A DNA stretch of 64,000 nt, from contig DHMO01000005.1 of the NCBI GenBank assembly GCA_002405835.1, positions 73,794-137,793 on the forward strand, written 5' to 3'. The notes below the pieces were generated by a model. The model did not search any database. It was not told the DNA's origin and saw only the letters and a list, made by a program, of their open reading frames with translations. A program made the position numbers and the translations under genes. Origin of the DNA: Lentisphaeria bacterium UBA4640. GTDB lineage: Bacteria; Verrucomicrobiota; Lentisphaeria; Victivallales; UBA1829. Below, piece by piece: positions 56,688 through 64,000 of this stretch. Numbering within the stretch: position 1 is the stretch's first letter; each line of letters begins with the position of its first letter.

Positions 56688-57608
56688 ATGATTCTGCTTC
56701 TTACAATGACCGGCTGCTGCGCAAGCGATGCGTTGGCGCAAATCTGTGAACAGAGAAATATTCCCTTATTCCGTTTTAATCTGGACCGTTACAACGAATA
56801 TCAATTCTTATGGACCCTGCAGGGATTTGAAATCATAGACCCGACCGGACGCAGCATTTCCAGTTCTCAAATCACCGCTGCGGCGTGTTACAAAGCTCTG
56901 CTGCCCTACGGTGAAAAAATGCCGTTTTCCTATCTTGTGGACGGGGAAGATGAATGGGTGAAAAGCTGTCTGAATTATATTACAAACTCACTTGCAAACT
57001 GGCTGAAAAACAGAAACCTTCTCCGGCTCTGGGACTGCACGGAAATCAAGTATTTCAAAGTAAAGCAGATGGAACTCGCGCAGAAATATTTTGCGGTTCC
57101 CGAATTCATGATTCACTGGGGTTTTCATCTGACCGGAAAAGAGGTTGTCGCAAAGACGCTGACACAGCGGTTTTTCACGGATCAGAAATTCGCCTATGTA
57201 ACCAAAGTCGACCGCAACGCGCTTGATCCCGTCTATCCGTGGTTTACGCAGGATATCGCACCGGGCAACCGGGATGCAACAGTCGTTTACATCAACGGGC
57301 ATGTGCATTGCTATCAGTTTGCAACGGAGCGCGGAGAGCTGACCGACTGGCGCGTGACTCAGGGGTCCGACAAGAACCGGTGGATTCCGTGGAATGCCGG
57401 AAAGAAGTTCGAAGAGAAAATTGATGCGTACATGAAAGAACTCGGACTGAAATTCGGGCGCCTTGATTTCATCATCGGCGGCGCGGAAGTGCAGTTCCTG
57501 GAAGTCAATCCGTGCGGGCAGTTCGGCTGGCTTGATGACAGAAAACTGACTCTCCACAATGAAGTTGTGGACGCCATTCTTGATCCGGAAAGCACAGTCA
57601 CTCTCTGA
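56688..57608 (+). CDS. ATP-grasp ligase, graspetide/microviridin-ligase type (MvdC/MvdD-like)
   Basis: A 306-residue ATP-grasp enzyme that would activate Asp/Glu side chains by phosphorylation and join them to Thr/Ser or Lys in the precursor. The C-terminal FGRLDFIIGGAEVQFLEVNP, with E272 and N274 as metal ligands, and CGQFGWLD directly after match the LDF...FLEINPxGQFxW signature of this ligase group. KVKQMELAQKYFAVPEFMI is the helix leading to the nucleotide site. The N-terminal 100 residues form the peptide-binding domain. A ribosome site AAAGG lies seven bases upstream. The exporter gene starts four bases after its stop. Confidence 0.85.
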   Translation: MILLLTMTGCCASDALAQICEQRNIPLFRFNLDRYNEYQFLWTLQGFEIIDPTGRSISSSQITAAACYKALLPYGEKMPFSYLVDGEDEWVKSCLNYITNSLANWLKNRNLLRLWDCTEIKYFKVKQMELAQKYFAVPEFMIHWGFHLTGKEVVAKTLTQRFFTDQKFAYVTKVDRNALDPVYPWFTQDIAPGNRDATVVYINGHVHCYQFATERGELTDWRVTQGSDKNRWIPWNAGKKFEEKIDAYMKELGLKFGRLDFIIGGAEVQFLEVNPCGQFGWLDDRKLTLHNEVVDAILDPESTVTL

Positions 57609-57612
57609 CGCC

Positions 57613-59238
57613 ATGTTTCCCCACCTGAAAAAACTTGCGGCGCTGTGCGCTGACAGACGCCTGGTTGTCTGCATGATTCTGTCAACGCTCGGCGTGTCCG
57701 GGCTGAACGCCGCGGTTATGGTTGCGCTCGGTGTCTTCATCGACGATCTGGTTTACGGAGGGCATCCGGTGCGGAGTTTTTCTGTGCTGCTTTGTTTCGC
57801 TCTGGGACGTTTCTTGCTGGAGCTGCTGCTGAGAAGATATCTTCTGCGGATCGGACGGGACATCGAAGTGAGGCTGCAGTGGCGTCTGCTCAATGTCTTT
57901 CAGAAGATGAAGCCGTCTGCTGTTGATTCTTACAGAAACGGGGAAGTCGGCATGAAATTTTTCCGCGATGCCGGCTGGGTTCAGCAGTTTGCGGTGAATC
58001 TCTGTCCGCAGCTGCTGAACGCATTTGGCGGAGTGGTTCTGGCGTTTGCGGTGATACTCTGGAAAAAGCCGGCGATTGCGCTGTTTTATCTCATTTTTCT
58101 GCCTCTGATGGCGCTGAACTTTCTGTACTTTGCAAAGCGTCTGACATTTTTTTCTCATGCGGTCAGGAGGATGTACGACCGTTCGCTCAATGGAATTTTT
58201 GAGTTCATGCACATTTTCCCGTATCTGAAGTCGATGGCGGCGGAAACTCCATATTTAGAGCAGCCGCGGCGGAAATTCAAATCTTTCCGGAAAATGAATT
58301 TGAAAAACGACCGCACGGCCTTGTCTCTGGAATACATCAACCGTTTTATCCTGCTTTTCGGCGAATATTCGATTCTGGCTGTCGCCGGCTGGCTCGCATG
58401 GAAGAAGGAAATTCACGTCGGCGACGTTGTTGTGTTTCAGGGGCTCTTCCTTGCTGTTCTGAGTTCGCTGAACGGAATGTTTCAGCTCCTGCCCGGCTGG
58501 AAGTCCGCGCAGGAAAGCGCCGAATCCATCAGCGAATTGCTCGAAACGGAAGACACGGAGGATGTCGACTCGAATCCGGAGCTTCCTTCCGCGCTTGCTG
58601 ACATTGCGGTCCGGCATGTTTCATTCCGTTATCCGCATTCCGGCAAAGCTGTTTTTTCTGATTTCAGCTGTGACATCAAAGCGGGATCGATTGTGGCTCT
58701 GACGGGGGCGAATGGAAGCGGAAAGACGACTTTTCTGAAGCTGATTACCGGTTATCTGGAACCGGAGTCCGGCCGGGTGGAGATCGCGGGGAGGGAGCTG
58801 AAGGAGTGGCGGCTCAGTTCATTCCGGCAGAAAGTTGCCTATGTTTTTCAGGATTCCCTCCTGATTACCGGAACGGTCCGGGAGAATATCACACTGAAAA
58901 ATTCCTGTTATACGGAAGCGGATATTGAGGAGGCGCTGTGTCTTTCGGGGGCGGACGGGCTGGTTGCGCGCTTTCCGGAGGGGCTGGAGCACCGCATCGG
59001 TTTCGAGGGCGGCGGCTTGTCGGGCGGAGAGCGGCAGATGCTCGCGATTGCCCGCGCGCTGATCCGGAAACCGGACATTCTGATTTTCGATGAAGTGACA
59101 AATCATCTGGATTACGAATCCAGGATGAAGATGCGCGCTCTGCTGATTTCGTTTCGCGGGAAAGCAACTGTGCTGATGGTTTCACACGATCCCGGGCTGG
59201 CGGCGCTTTGCGATCAGGAAATCTGTTTGAACAACTAA
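57613..59238 (+). CDS. ABC transporter with fused membrane and ATPase domains (peptide exporter-like)
   Basis: A 541-residue half-transporter. About six membrane helices occupy residues 15-310. The ATPase domain follows with Walker A GANGSGKT (365-372), signature LSGGERQ (469-475) and Walker B ILIFDEVTNHLD (D493, E494). There is no N-terminal C39 peptidase domain, so leader removal must be done elsewhere. The ATG at 57613 is preferred; a longer start overlapping the ligase gene by 50 bases is less likely. Location right after the graspetide-type ligase suggests export of the modified peptide. Confidence 0.88.
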   Translation: MFPHLKKLAALCADRRLVVCMILSTLGVSGLNAAVMVALGVFIDDLVYGGHPVRSFSVLLCFALGRFLLELLLRRYLLRIGRDIEVRLQWRLLNVFQKMKPSAVDSYRNGEVGMKFFRDAGWVQQFAVNLCPQLLNAFGGVVLAFAVILWKKPAIALFYLIFLPLMALNFLYFAKRLTFFSHAVRRMYDRSLNGIFEFMHIFPYLKSMAAETPYLEQPRRKFKSFRKMNLKNDRTALSLEYINRFILLFGEYSILAVAGWLAWKKEIHVGDVVVFQGLFLAVLSSLNGMFQLLPGWKSAQESAESISELLETEDTEDVDSNPELPSALADIAVRHVSFRYPHSGKAVFSDFSCDIKAGSIVALTGANGSGKTTFLKLITGYLEPESGRVEIAGRELKEWRLSSFRQKVAYVFQDSLLITGTVRENITLKNSCYTEADIEEALCLSGADGLVARFPEGLEHRIGFEGGGLSGGERQMLAIARALIRKPDILIFDEVTNHLDYESRMKMRALLISFRGKATVLMVSHDPGLAALCDQEICLNN

Positions 59239-59254
59239 AAGGAGGAGAACCTTT

Positions 59255-59956
59255 ATGAATTGGATTTATTGCGGTATCGGAGCGGCGGCTGCCGCTGTGC
59301 TGGGTGTTGCGGTGTGGTGGTTTCTGAGATGGAGAAAGGAAAACTCTTTCACTCCGCCCGTTTTGACAGACTGGGACAGGGAGCATCTGGCATATCATGA
59401 GGCCGGACATGCGGTCTGTTTCTTCCTGCTTCCCGAAGTTGAAAAGGTGGCGTCGATCACGATTGATCCCTCAAACGAGGCGTTCGGAATGGTGAGAACA
59501 GCCGCAAGAGTCCGCCACAATGATACGAAAGAGGCTTTACTGAGTTCCATGACCGCTCTGATGGGCGGGGGAATCAGCGAAGAGATTTTTCTGCACGATT
59601 TTACGACCAGCCGTTATCAGGATTTACAGATAGCAAGGAAAATCGCATTTGATATGGTTACCCGGTTTGGCATGGGAAATGAGCTGAGAAACATTTCTCT
59701 GATGGACGATGGCGGAATGTGGTTTTATTCCCGGGAAGTCCAGAGTGTTGCGGAGAAGGAAATCTGCACTCTTCTGAGCGAGGCGTCGAAACGTGCGGAA
59801 GAGTTGATCCGGGCAAATGCCGATGTGATAAAACTTCTGGTGGATGAACTTTTCGAAAAAGGCACGATGACGGAAGCGGATGTTGACGAATTTGTGAAGA
59901 AAAATATCCGGAGAAACAAAGAGGGGGAAGAAAATGCTGTCGCAGGAGTTTCGTGA
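59255..59956 (+). CDS. Stand-alone membrane-anchored M41 (FtsH-like) metallopeptidase
   Basis: A 233-residue protein with an N-terminal membrane helix (IYCGIGAAAAAVLGVAVWWF) and the peptidase domain of FtsH without its AAA ATPase. Zinc ligands are H48 and H52 in YHEAGH (E49 catalytic) and D123 in SRYQDLQIARKIA, followed by MVTRFGMG and the conserved GGGISEEIF segment. All expected catalytic residues are present. AAGGAGGAG gives a strong start. Its place after the exporter makes it the best candidate for removing the precursor leader. The ORF overlaps the following small gene by 23 bases. Confidence 0.85.
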   Translation: MNWIYCGIGAAAAAVLGVAVWWFLRWRKENSFTPPVLTDWDREHLAYHEAGHAVCFFLLPEVEKVASITIDPSNEAFGMVRTAARVRHNDTKEALLSSMTALMGGGISEEIFLHDFTTSRYQDLQIARKIAFDMVTRFGMGNELRNISLMDDGGMWFYSREVQSVAEKEICTLLSEASKRAEELIRANADVIKLLVDELFEKGTMTEADVDEFVKKNIRRNKEGEENAVAGVS

Positions 59957-60104
59957 GTGGCTGCTCTGTTCGATCACAATTGTGGTGATACTGGTTTTGT
60001 CCGGTATTTCGCTTTGGCTGGTGATCAGCGGACTGATGAAATTCATGCCGGAGGAAAATATGGAGTACCGGCAGAATCTTCCGGAACAGACGAGCAGAAA
60101 TTGA
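59934..60104 (+). CDS. 56-residue single-helix membrane peptide
   Basis: Small open frame, MLSQEFREWLLCSITIVVIL at the start, with one membrane helix (about residues 12-35) and a polar tail PEENMEYRQNLPEQTSRN. GAGGGGGAAG lies just before the ATG, and it overlaps the end of the M41 gene. A strong terminator follows at once. It may be an accessory or immunity peptide, or a partner of the M41 protein; no homology is recognised. Confidence 0.65.
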   Translation: MLSQEFREWLLCSITIVVILVLSGISLWLVISGLMKFMPEENMEYRQNLPEQTSRN

Positions 60105-60114
60105 GGGAGGAAAG

Positions 60115-60148
60115 CGCCGCCCGGTCTTCGGACCGGGCGGCGTGTTTT
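60115..60148. terminator. Strong intrinsic terminator between the peptide locus and trpA
   Basis: CGCCGCCCGGTC (60115-60126), a TTCG tetraloop and GACCGGGCGGCG (60131-60142) form a perfect 12-bp stem followed by TGTTTT. It ends the rightward peptide operon and may also end the leftward trp operon. Confidence 0.9.
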
Positions 60149-60152
60149 AAAT

Positions 60153-60935
60153 TCAGAACGCCTGCGTAAATTCCGCAAGATTCTTCAGCCCTGTGTCGTT
60201 CGGATTCTCAAGGAGAATTCGGACGATCGCACTGCCGATGATGAAGCCGTCGGCGACTTTGTCGATCAGGGCGGCCTGTTCGGGCTTGCTTACGCCGAAT
60301 CCGGCGAGAATGGGCATGCCGGAGACAGACTTGATGTCGTTCAGGCGCTGCTCCAGTCCGGCAGGAAGTTCGGCGCGGGCGCCGGTGATGCCCTTTACCG
60401 TAATGACATAGAGGAAGCTGTCCTCAACGCCTTTCGCAATTTCGGCGACACGGTCGAGATGCGTGGTCGGGGCGATCAGCGGAACCAGCGTCATATTGTG
60501 CTTGCGGAGAACGTCGAGAAGCTCCTGACGGTCCTCCAGAACCACATCGACGGCGAGGACGGCGTCCACACCGGCGGCTTCCGCGGCCGCGGCGAATTTC
60601 TCAAGACCGCGGCTGAAGAGAACGTTGTAGTAGGAGAAGAGGACGAACGGCGCATCCGGATATTTTTTGCGGAGACGTGCGATGCAGTCGAGAATATCCT
60701 GGAGTTTTGTGCCGTGCGCAAGCGCTTTCTGTCCGGCTTCGCGGATGACGGGTCCGTCCGCCATCGGGTCGGAGAACGGAACGCCGAATTCGATGATGTC
60801 GGCTCCGTTGTCGAGCAGGGTTTCGACGGCGCGTTCGCTGTATTCCATATCGGGGAAGCCCATGGTGAGATAGGCGGTAAAGACTTTTTTGCCGTTCGCT
60901 TTCGCGGAGGCGAAGAGTTTCTGTATGCGGTTCAT
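60153..60935 (-). CDS. trpA: Tryptophan synthase alpha chain
   Basis: Cleaves indole-3-glycerol phosphate to indole and glyceraldehyde-3-phosphate. The 260-residue barrel has the signature ADIIEFGVPFSDPMADGPVI with the catalytic Glu and Asp positions, VLFSYYNVLF, and ILAGFGVSKPEQA plus IIGSAIV for phosphate binding. It is the last gene of the trpDCFBA series, two bases after trpB, and is followed by the terminator. Confidence 0.96.
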   Translation of the reverse strand: MNRIQKLFASAKANGKKVFTAYLTMGFPDMEYSERAVETLLDNGADIIEFGVPFSDPMADGPVIREAGQKALAHGTKLQDILDCIARLRKKYPDAPFVLFSYYNVLFSRGLEKFAAAAEAAGVDAVLAVDVVLEDRQELLDVLRKHNMTLVPLIAPTTHLDRVAEIAKGVEDSFLYVITVKGITGARAELPAGLEQRLNDIKSVSGMPILAGFGVSKPEQAALIDKVADGFIIGSAIVRILLENPNDTGLKNLAEFTQAF

Positions 60936-60937
60936 GA

Positions 60938-62125
60938 TCAGGCTCCTTTTTTCGAGGCTTTGTAGTTGCGGACGCTCTGCATATCCTTGTCGCCGCGTCC
61001 GGAGAGACAGACGATGATGATGTCGTCCTTGCTCATCTGCGGTGCGCGCTTGAGGGCTTCGGCAACGGCATGGCTGGATTCGAGCGCGGGGATGATGCCT
61101 TCGTAGCGGGAGAGCGTGTCGAAGGCGTGAATGGCTTCATCATCGTTGATCGCCGTGTAGGTGGCGCGGCCGATGTCGTGCAGATAGCAGTGTTCGGGAC
61201 CGACGCCGGGGTAGTCGAGTCCGGCGGAAACGCTGTAGGTGTCGATGATCTGACCTTCATCGGTCTGGAGCAGGTAGGTTTTGCTGCCGTGGAGCACACC
61301 GAGGCGTCCGCCGTTGATGCTGGCGGCATGTTCGCCCGTTTCAACGCCTTTTCCGCCGGCTTCCGCGCCGATGAGCTGGACTTCGGGATCATCGATGAAT
61401 CCGGCGAAGAGTCCCATTGCATTGGAGCCGCCGCCGACGCAGGCGATGGCGGCGGTCGGGAGTTTGCCGAACTGCTCGAGACACTGTCTGCGCGCCTCTT
61501 TCCCGATGACGGACTGGAAGTCGCGGACGATCAGCGGGTAGGGGTGCGGACCGGCGACAGTGCCGATGACGTAGAACGCTTCGTCGACTTCGGTGATCCA
61601 GCGGCGGATCGCCTCATTCATGGCGTCCTTGAGAGTGGCGCTGCCTTCGGTGACTGCGGTCACTTTTGCGCCGAGCGTTTCCATGCGTTCCACGTTCGGA
61701 GCCTGGCGTTCGACGTCGATTGCACCCATGAAGACTTCGCATTCCATGCCGAAGAGGGCTGCGACGGTTGCTGTCGCGACGCCGTGCATTCCGGCTCCGG
61801 TTTCCGCGAAAAGTTTCTTCTTGCCCATGCGTTTGGCGAGCAGAGCCTGACCGATGGTGTTGTTGATCTTATGGGCTCCGGTGTGGTTGAGATCTTCGCG
61901 TTTGAGCAGGATTTTGGCTCCGCCGCAAAGTTTTGTGAGACGCTCCGCATAGTAGAGCGGGCTTTCGCGTCCGACGTAATATTTCATCAGACGCTCGAAT
62001 TCCGCCTGGAAAGCGGGATCGTTTTTGGCGTCGATATACGCCTGTTCCAGCTCCGCGAGCGGAGTCATGAGGGTTTCGGCAACATAGTCGCCGCCGAAGA
62101 TTCCGTAGTGGGAACTCAGTTTCAT
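60938..62125 (-). CDS. trpB: Tryptophan synthase beta chain
   Basis: PLP enzyme joining indole and serine to tryptophan. The 395-residue chain has KREDLNHTGAHKINNTIGQA (PLP lysine in HKIN), LFAETGAGMHGVATA, the phosphate-binding CVGGGSNAMGLF and HAVAEAL near the end. The long N-terminus MKLSSHYGIFGGDYVAETLM is normal for TrpB1. Its start overlaps trpF by four bases (ATGA). Confidence 0.97.
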   Translation of the reverse strand: MKLSSHYGIFGGDYVAETLMTPLAELEQAYIDAKNDPAFQAEFERLMKYYVGRESPLYYAERLTKLCGGAKILLKREDLNHTGAHKINNTIGQALLAKRMGKKKLFAETGAGMHGVATATVAALFGMECEVFMGAIDVERQAPNVERMETLGAKVTAVTEGSATLKDAMNEAIRRWITEVDEAFYVIGTVAGPHPYPLIVRDFQSVIGKEARRQCLEQFGKLPTAAIACVGGGSNAMGLFAGFIDDPEVQLIGAEAGGKGVETGEHAASINGGRLGVLHGSKTYLLQTDEGQIIDTYSVSAGLDYPGVGPEHCYLHDIGRATYTAINDDEAIHAFDTLSRYEGIIPALESSHAVAEALKRAPQMSKDDIIIVCLSGRGDKDMQSVRNYKASKKGA

Positions 62126-62718
62126 TTCGGTACTCCTTGATATGTTGTGATCAGTTCTTTCAGTTTTTCCATGTTTTTGTGTCCGGGAGCGTCTTCCAGA
62201 GAGCTGTTGACGTCCAGAACATCCGCTCCGGCTTCTGCTGCTTCAGCGAGATTCGCGGCGGAGAGTCCGCCGGCGAGAACCAGCTTTTTCCCCGCATCGA
62301 GAACCTGCCGTGCAAGCGTGCGGTCCGAGCGTTTGCCGCTGCCCGGCGTCTGCGAATCGACGAGAAACGCATCCGCCGGATATGCCGGGTCGAACGAAAC
62401 GGAGATCGCCTTCCAGACTTCATAATCTTTCCGGAGCGAGGCGGCGAGCTCTGCGCTTTCCGAGCCGTGAAGCTGGATGACGTCGAGTTTCAGACGCTCT
62501 GCAATTGCGCGGATTTCCGTTTCTGCTGCATTGACGAATACGCCGACCGTTTTCGTGCGGGTGCGGTCGATATGCGGAAGGATGCGTTCCGCCTCTTCCG
62601 GCGTGACGCGGCGCGGGCTTTTCGCGGCGAAAATGAAGCCGAGATAATCCGCTCCGGCCGCGGAGGCCGCGCGTGCGAACTCCGCAGAATTGATTCCGCA
62701 TATCTTCAGCGCATTCAT
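62122..62718 (-). CDS. trpF: Phosphoribosylanthranilate isomerase
   Basis: Catalyses the Amadori rearrangement in tryptophan synthesis. A 198-residue barrel with LKICGIN (catalytic Cys), GADYLGFIFAAKSPRRVTP, LDVIQLHGSES, VLAGGLSAANLAEA and DVNSSLEDAPGHKN. It is separate from TrpC. ATGA overlaps occur at both ends. Confidence 0.95.
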   Translation of the reverse strand: MNALKICGINSAEFARAASAAGADYLGFIFAAKSPRRVTPEEAERILPHIDRTRTKTVGVFVNAAETEIRAIAERLKLDVIQLHGSESAELAASLRKDYEVWKAISVSFDPAYPADAFLVDSQTPGSGKRSDRTLARQVLDAGKKLVLAGGLSAANLAEAAEAGADVLDVNSSLEDAPGHKNMEKLKELITTYQGVPK

Positions 62719-63482
62719 GCGAGCAGCTCCTTGAGTTTTTCTCCGGGGAACTCCGCCCGCATGAGCGTTTCACCGATGAGGAAGCCGTCGGCGCCTTCTT
62801 CACGGAAGCGGCGGATATCCTCTTTGGATTTGATTCCGCTTTCCGCAATCCGGACCGTTCCGGCGGGGATTTCGCCGAGGAGGTTCAGGGAGGTGTCAAG
62901 CGAAACATCGAAGCTCGAAAGGTCGCGGGCATTGACTCCGATGATCTTCGCTCCGCCGCGAACGAGCATTTCGACCTCTTTTGCGCAGTGCGCTTCGCAG
63001 AGCGCGGTGAGCCCGAGCGACTCCGCGTATTCGCGCAGCTCGACGAACCGTTTTTCTTCGAGCGCCGCCGCAATGAGCAGAACCGCATCCGCTCCCGCCG
63101 CGCGCGCTTCGAGAATCTGATATTCTTTGGTGATGAAATCCTTGCGGAGGAGCGGGATGGATACGTGTTTGCGTACCTCTTCGAGATACTGAAGGGAGCC
63201 GAGGAAGCAGTCCGGTTCGGTGAGAACCGAAAGTGCGGCGGCCCCGGCAAGTTCCAGCGCCTTCGCCAGTTCCACCGGCTGGAAATCCGGACGGATCAGA
63301 CCTTTGGACGGCGAGGCTTTTTTGAGTTCGGCGATCACATGAATGCCGTCGCCCTTGAACGCCGCCGCGAAGTCTCGGCAGGGAGGCAGCCCGGCAATTT
63401 TCGCCTTGAGCTCTTCATCTGTCGTTTTGCGCGGAGCGTTTTCGCGCGCCTTGACGATTTTTTCAAGAATGGATTCTCTCAT
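62715..63482 (-). CDS. trpC: Indole-3-glycerol-phosphate synthase
   Basis: Ring-closing decarboxylase of the pathway. The 255-residue barrel has VIAELKKASPSKGLIRPDF (catalytic Lys), LLRKDFITKEYQI, GADAVLLIAAALEE, VNARDLSSFDVSLD, and ESGIKSKEDIRR. It starts within the end of trpD (ATGA overlap) and runs into trpF. Confidence 0.96.
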   Translation of the reverse strand: MRESILEKIVKARENAPRKTTDEELKAKIAGLPPCRDFAAAFKGDGIHVIAELKKASPSKGLIRPDFQPVELAKALELAGAAALSVLTEPDCFLGSLQYLEEVRKHVSIPLLRKDFITKEYQILEARAAGADAVLLIAAALEEKRFVELREYAESLGLTALCEAHCAKEVEMLVRGGAKIIGVNARDLSSFDVSLDTSLNLLGEIPAGTVRIAESGIKSKEDIRRFREEGADGFLIGETLMRAEFPGEKLKELLA

Positions 63483-64000
63483 TTGCTGGCCTCCACGAGA
63501 AGTTCGAGTTTTTTGAGCGCGGCGCCCGAGTCGATGGATTCAGCGGCTTTGCGGACGCCCTCTTTGATGTCTTTCGCCGCATCCGCCGCATAGATGGCAG
63601 CGCCGGCGTTGAGAAGAACGACCGCGCGTTTGCCGCCGCGTTCTTCTCCGCGCAGAATGTCAAGCGTGATTTTGGCGTTTTCCTTCGGAGTTCCGCCGAT
63701 GGTGTCGCTGAGGGGGTAAACCTCGTCCATGATCATTTCGGGGAAGAGTTCGAAGGTTTTGATTTTGCCGTCTTTGAGTTCGCAGACGCGGGTCGGGGAT
63801 TCGGGGCTGATTTCATCGAGTCCGTCGGCGCCGTGTACGATAAGCGCATGATTGCTGCCGAGCGATTTGAGCACTGCAGCGAATACTTCGGTGTATTCCG
63901 GTGCAAACACTCCGATGAGGTGGTTGCGGGCTCCGGCCGGGTTGGTCAGCGGACCGAGCAGATTGAAGACGGTCCGCATTTTGAGTGCGCGGCGGACGGG
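63479..64000 (-). CDS. trpD: Anthranilate phosphoribosyltransferase, C-terminal part (runs off right edge)
   Basis: Adds phosphoribose to anthranilate. The visible 173 or so residues include MRTVFNLLGPLTNPAG (a TrpD hallmark), LIGVFAPEYTEVFA, ALIVHGADGLDEIS and VLLNAGAAIYAADAA. The N-terminal glycine-rich PRPP loop lies beyond the window. It is the most upstream visible gene of the trp operon. Confidence 0.95.
   Translation of the reverse strand, partial: PVRRALKMRTVFNLLGPLTNPAGARNHLIGVFAPEYTEVFAAVLKSLGSNHALIVHGADGLDEISPESPTRVCELKDGKIKTFELFPEMIMDEVYPLSDTIGGTPKENAKITLDILRGEERGGKRAVVLLNAGAAIYAADAAKDIKEGVRKAAESIDSGAALKKLELLVEASK

Overview
The window reads as a chromosomal segment of a Lentisphaerota-type bacterium (Victivallis-like). 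This is inferred from gene content and not proven. The clues are a pseudopilin-like protein with an FTLVELLVVIAVIAILAG N-terminus and a DGH tail heading a glycosidase operon, many glycoside hydrolases (GH4, GH9, GH29, GH36, a clan-A barrel), a NIF-type NifU/NifS pair, the [FeFe]-hydrogenase maturase HydE, and a PurF-like protein starting MGGFFG. Genes are densely packed with many ATGA/TGATG stop-start overlaps. I saw no tRNA, rRNA, CRISPR array or insertion sequence.

Layout: (1) 1-7.8 kb is mostly housekeeping: nifU-nifS, a GH4 alpha-galactosidase-like gene, pyrK-pyrD, an inositol-monophosphatase family gene and priA. (2) About 7.8-40.8 kb is one long leftward gene series centred on an exopolysaccharide/capsule locus. 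In transcription order it holds a REC-PP2C-HATPase regulator, Hpt protein, sugar transferase, beta-helix nucleotidyltransferase-like protein, nucleotidyltransferase-fold protein, Wzz-like protein with a degenerate kinase domain, Wza-like exporter, Wzy-like polymerase, a GT8-like enzyme, three GT2 enzymes, a GH9 glucanase, an alkaline-phosphatase-fold enzyme, a Wzx-like flippase, a STAS protein, four further glycosyltransferase genes (the last a GT4-WecG/TagA fusion), a hybrid histidine kinase, an AsmA-like protein, an M32 carboxypeptidase, a hotdog thioesterase and an SGNH-like protein. Signalling parts that could form a phosphorelay/partner-switch are spread through the locus. Its head carries a (TGCT)15 microsatellite downstream of a good promoter. 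(3) 41.2-53.6 kb runs rightward: mnmA-hydE, then GH36 with two AraC regulators, then a pseudopilin/glycosidase/CBM/GH29 operon. Upstream regions of the GH4 and GH36 genes share a pair of AraC-like half-sites at a 20-bp period, and the pseudopilin operon has a partial match. (4) 53.7-55.2 kb holds a PurF-like gene without the catalytic cysteine.

(5) 56.2-60.1 kb is the most interesting part. It is a compact RiPP-type locus: a 69-residue precursor-like peptide, a hairpin, a graspetide-type (microviridin-ligase-like) ATP-grasp enzyme, an ABC exporter, a stand-alone membrane-anchored M41 (FtsH-like) metallopeptidase without an AAA module, and a 56-residue one-helix membrane peptide overlapping the peptidase gene. 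The natural reading is modification of the peptide by side-chain ester/amide crosslinks, leader removal by the M41 peptidase and export. (6) A strong terminator separates this from the trpD-C-F-B-A operon, which runs off the right edge.
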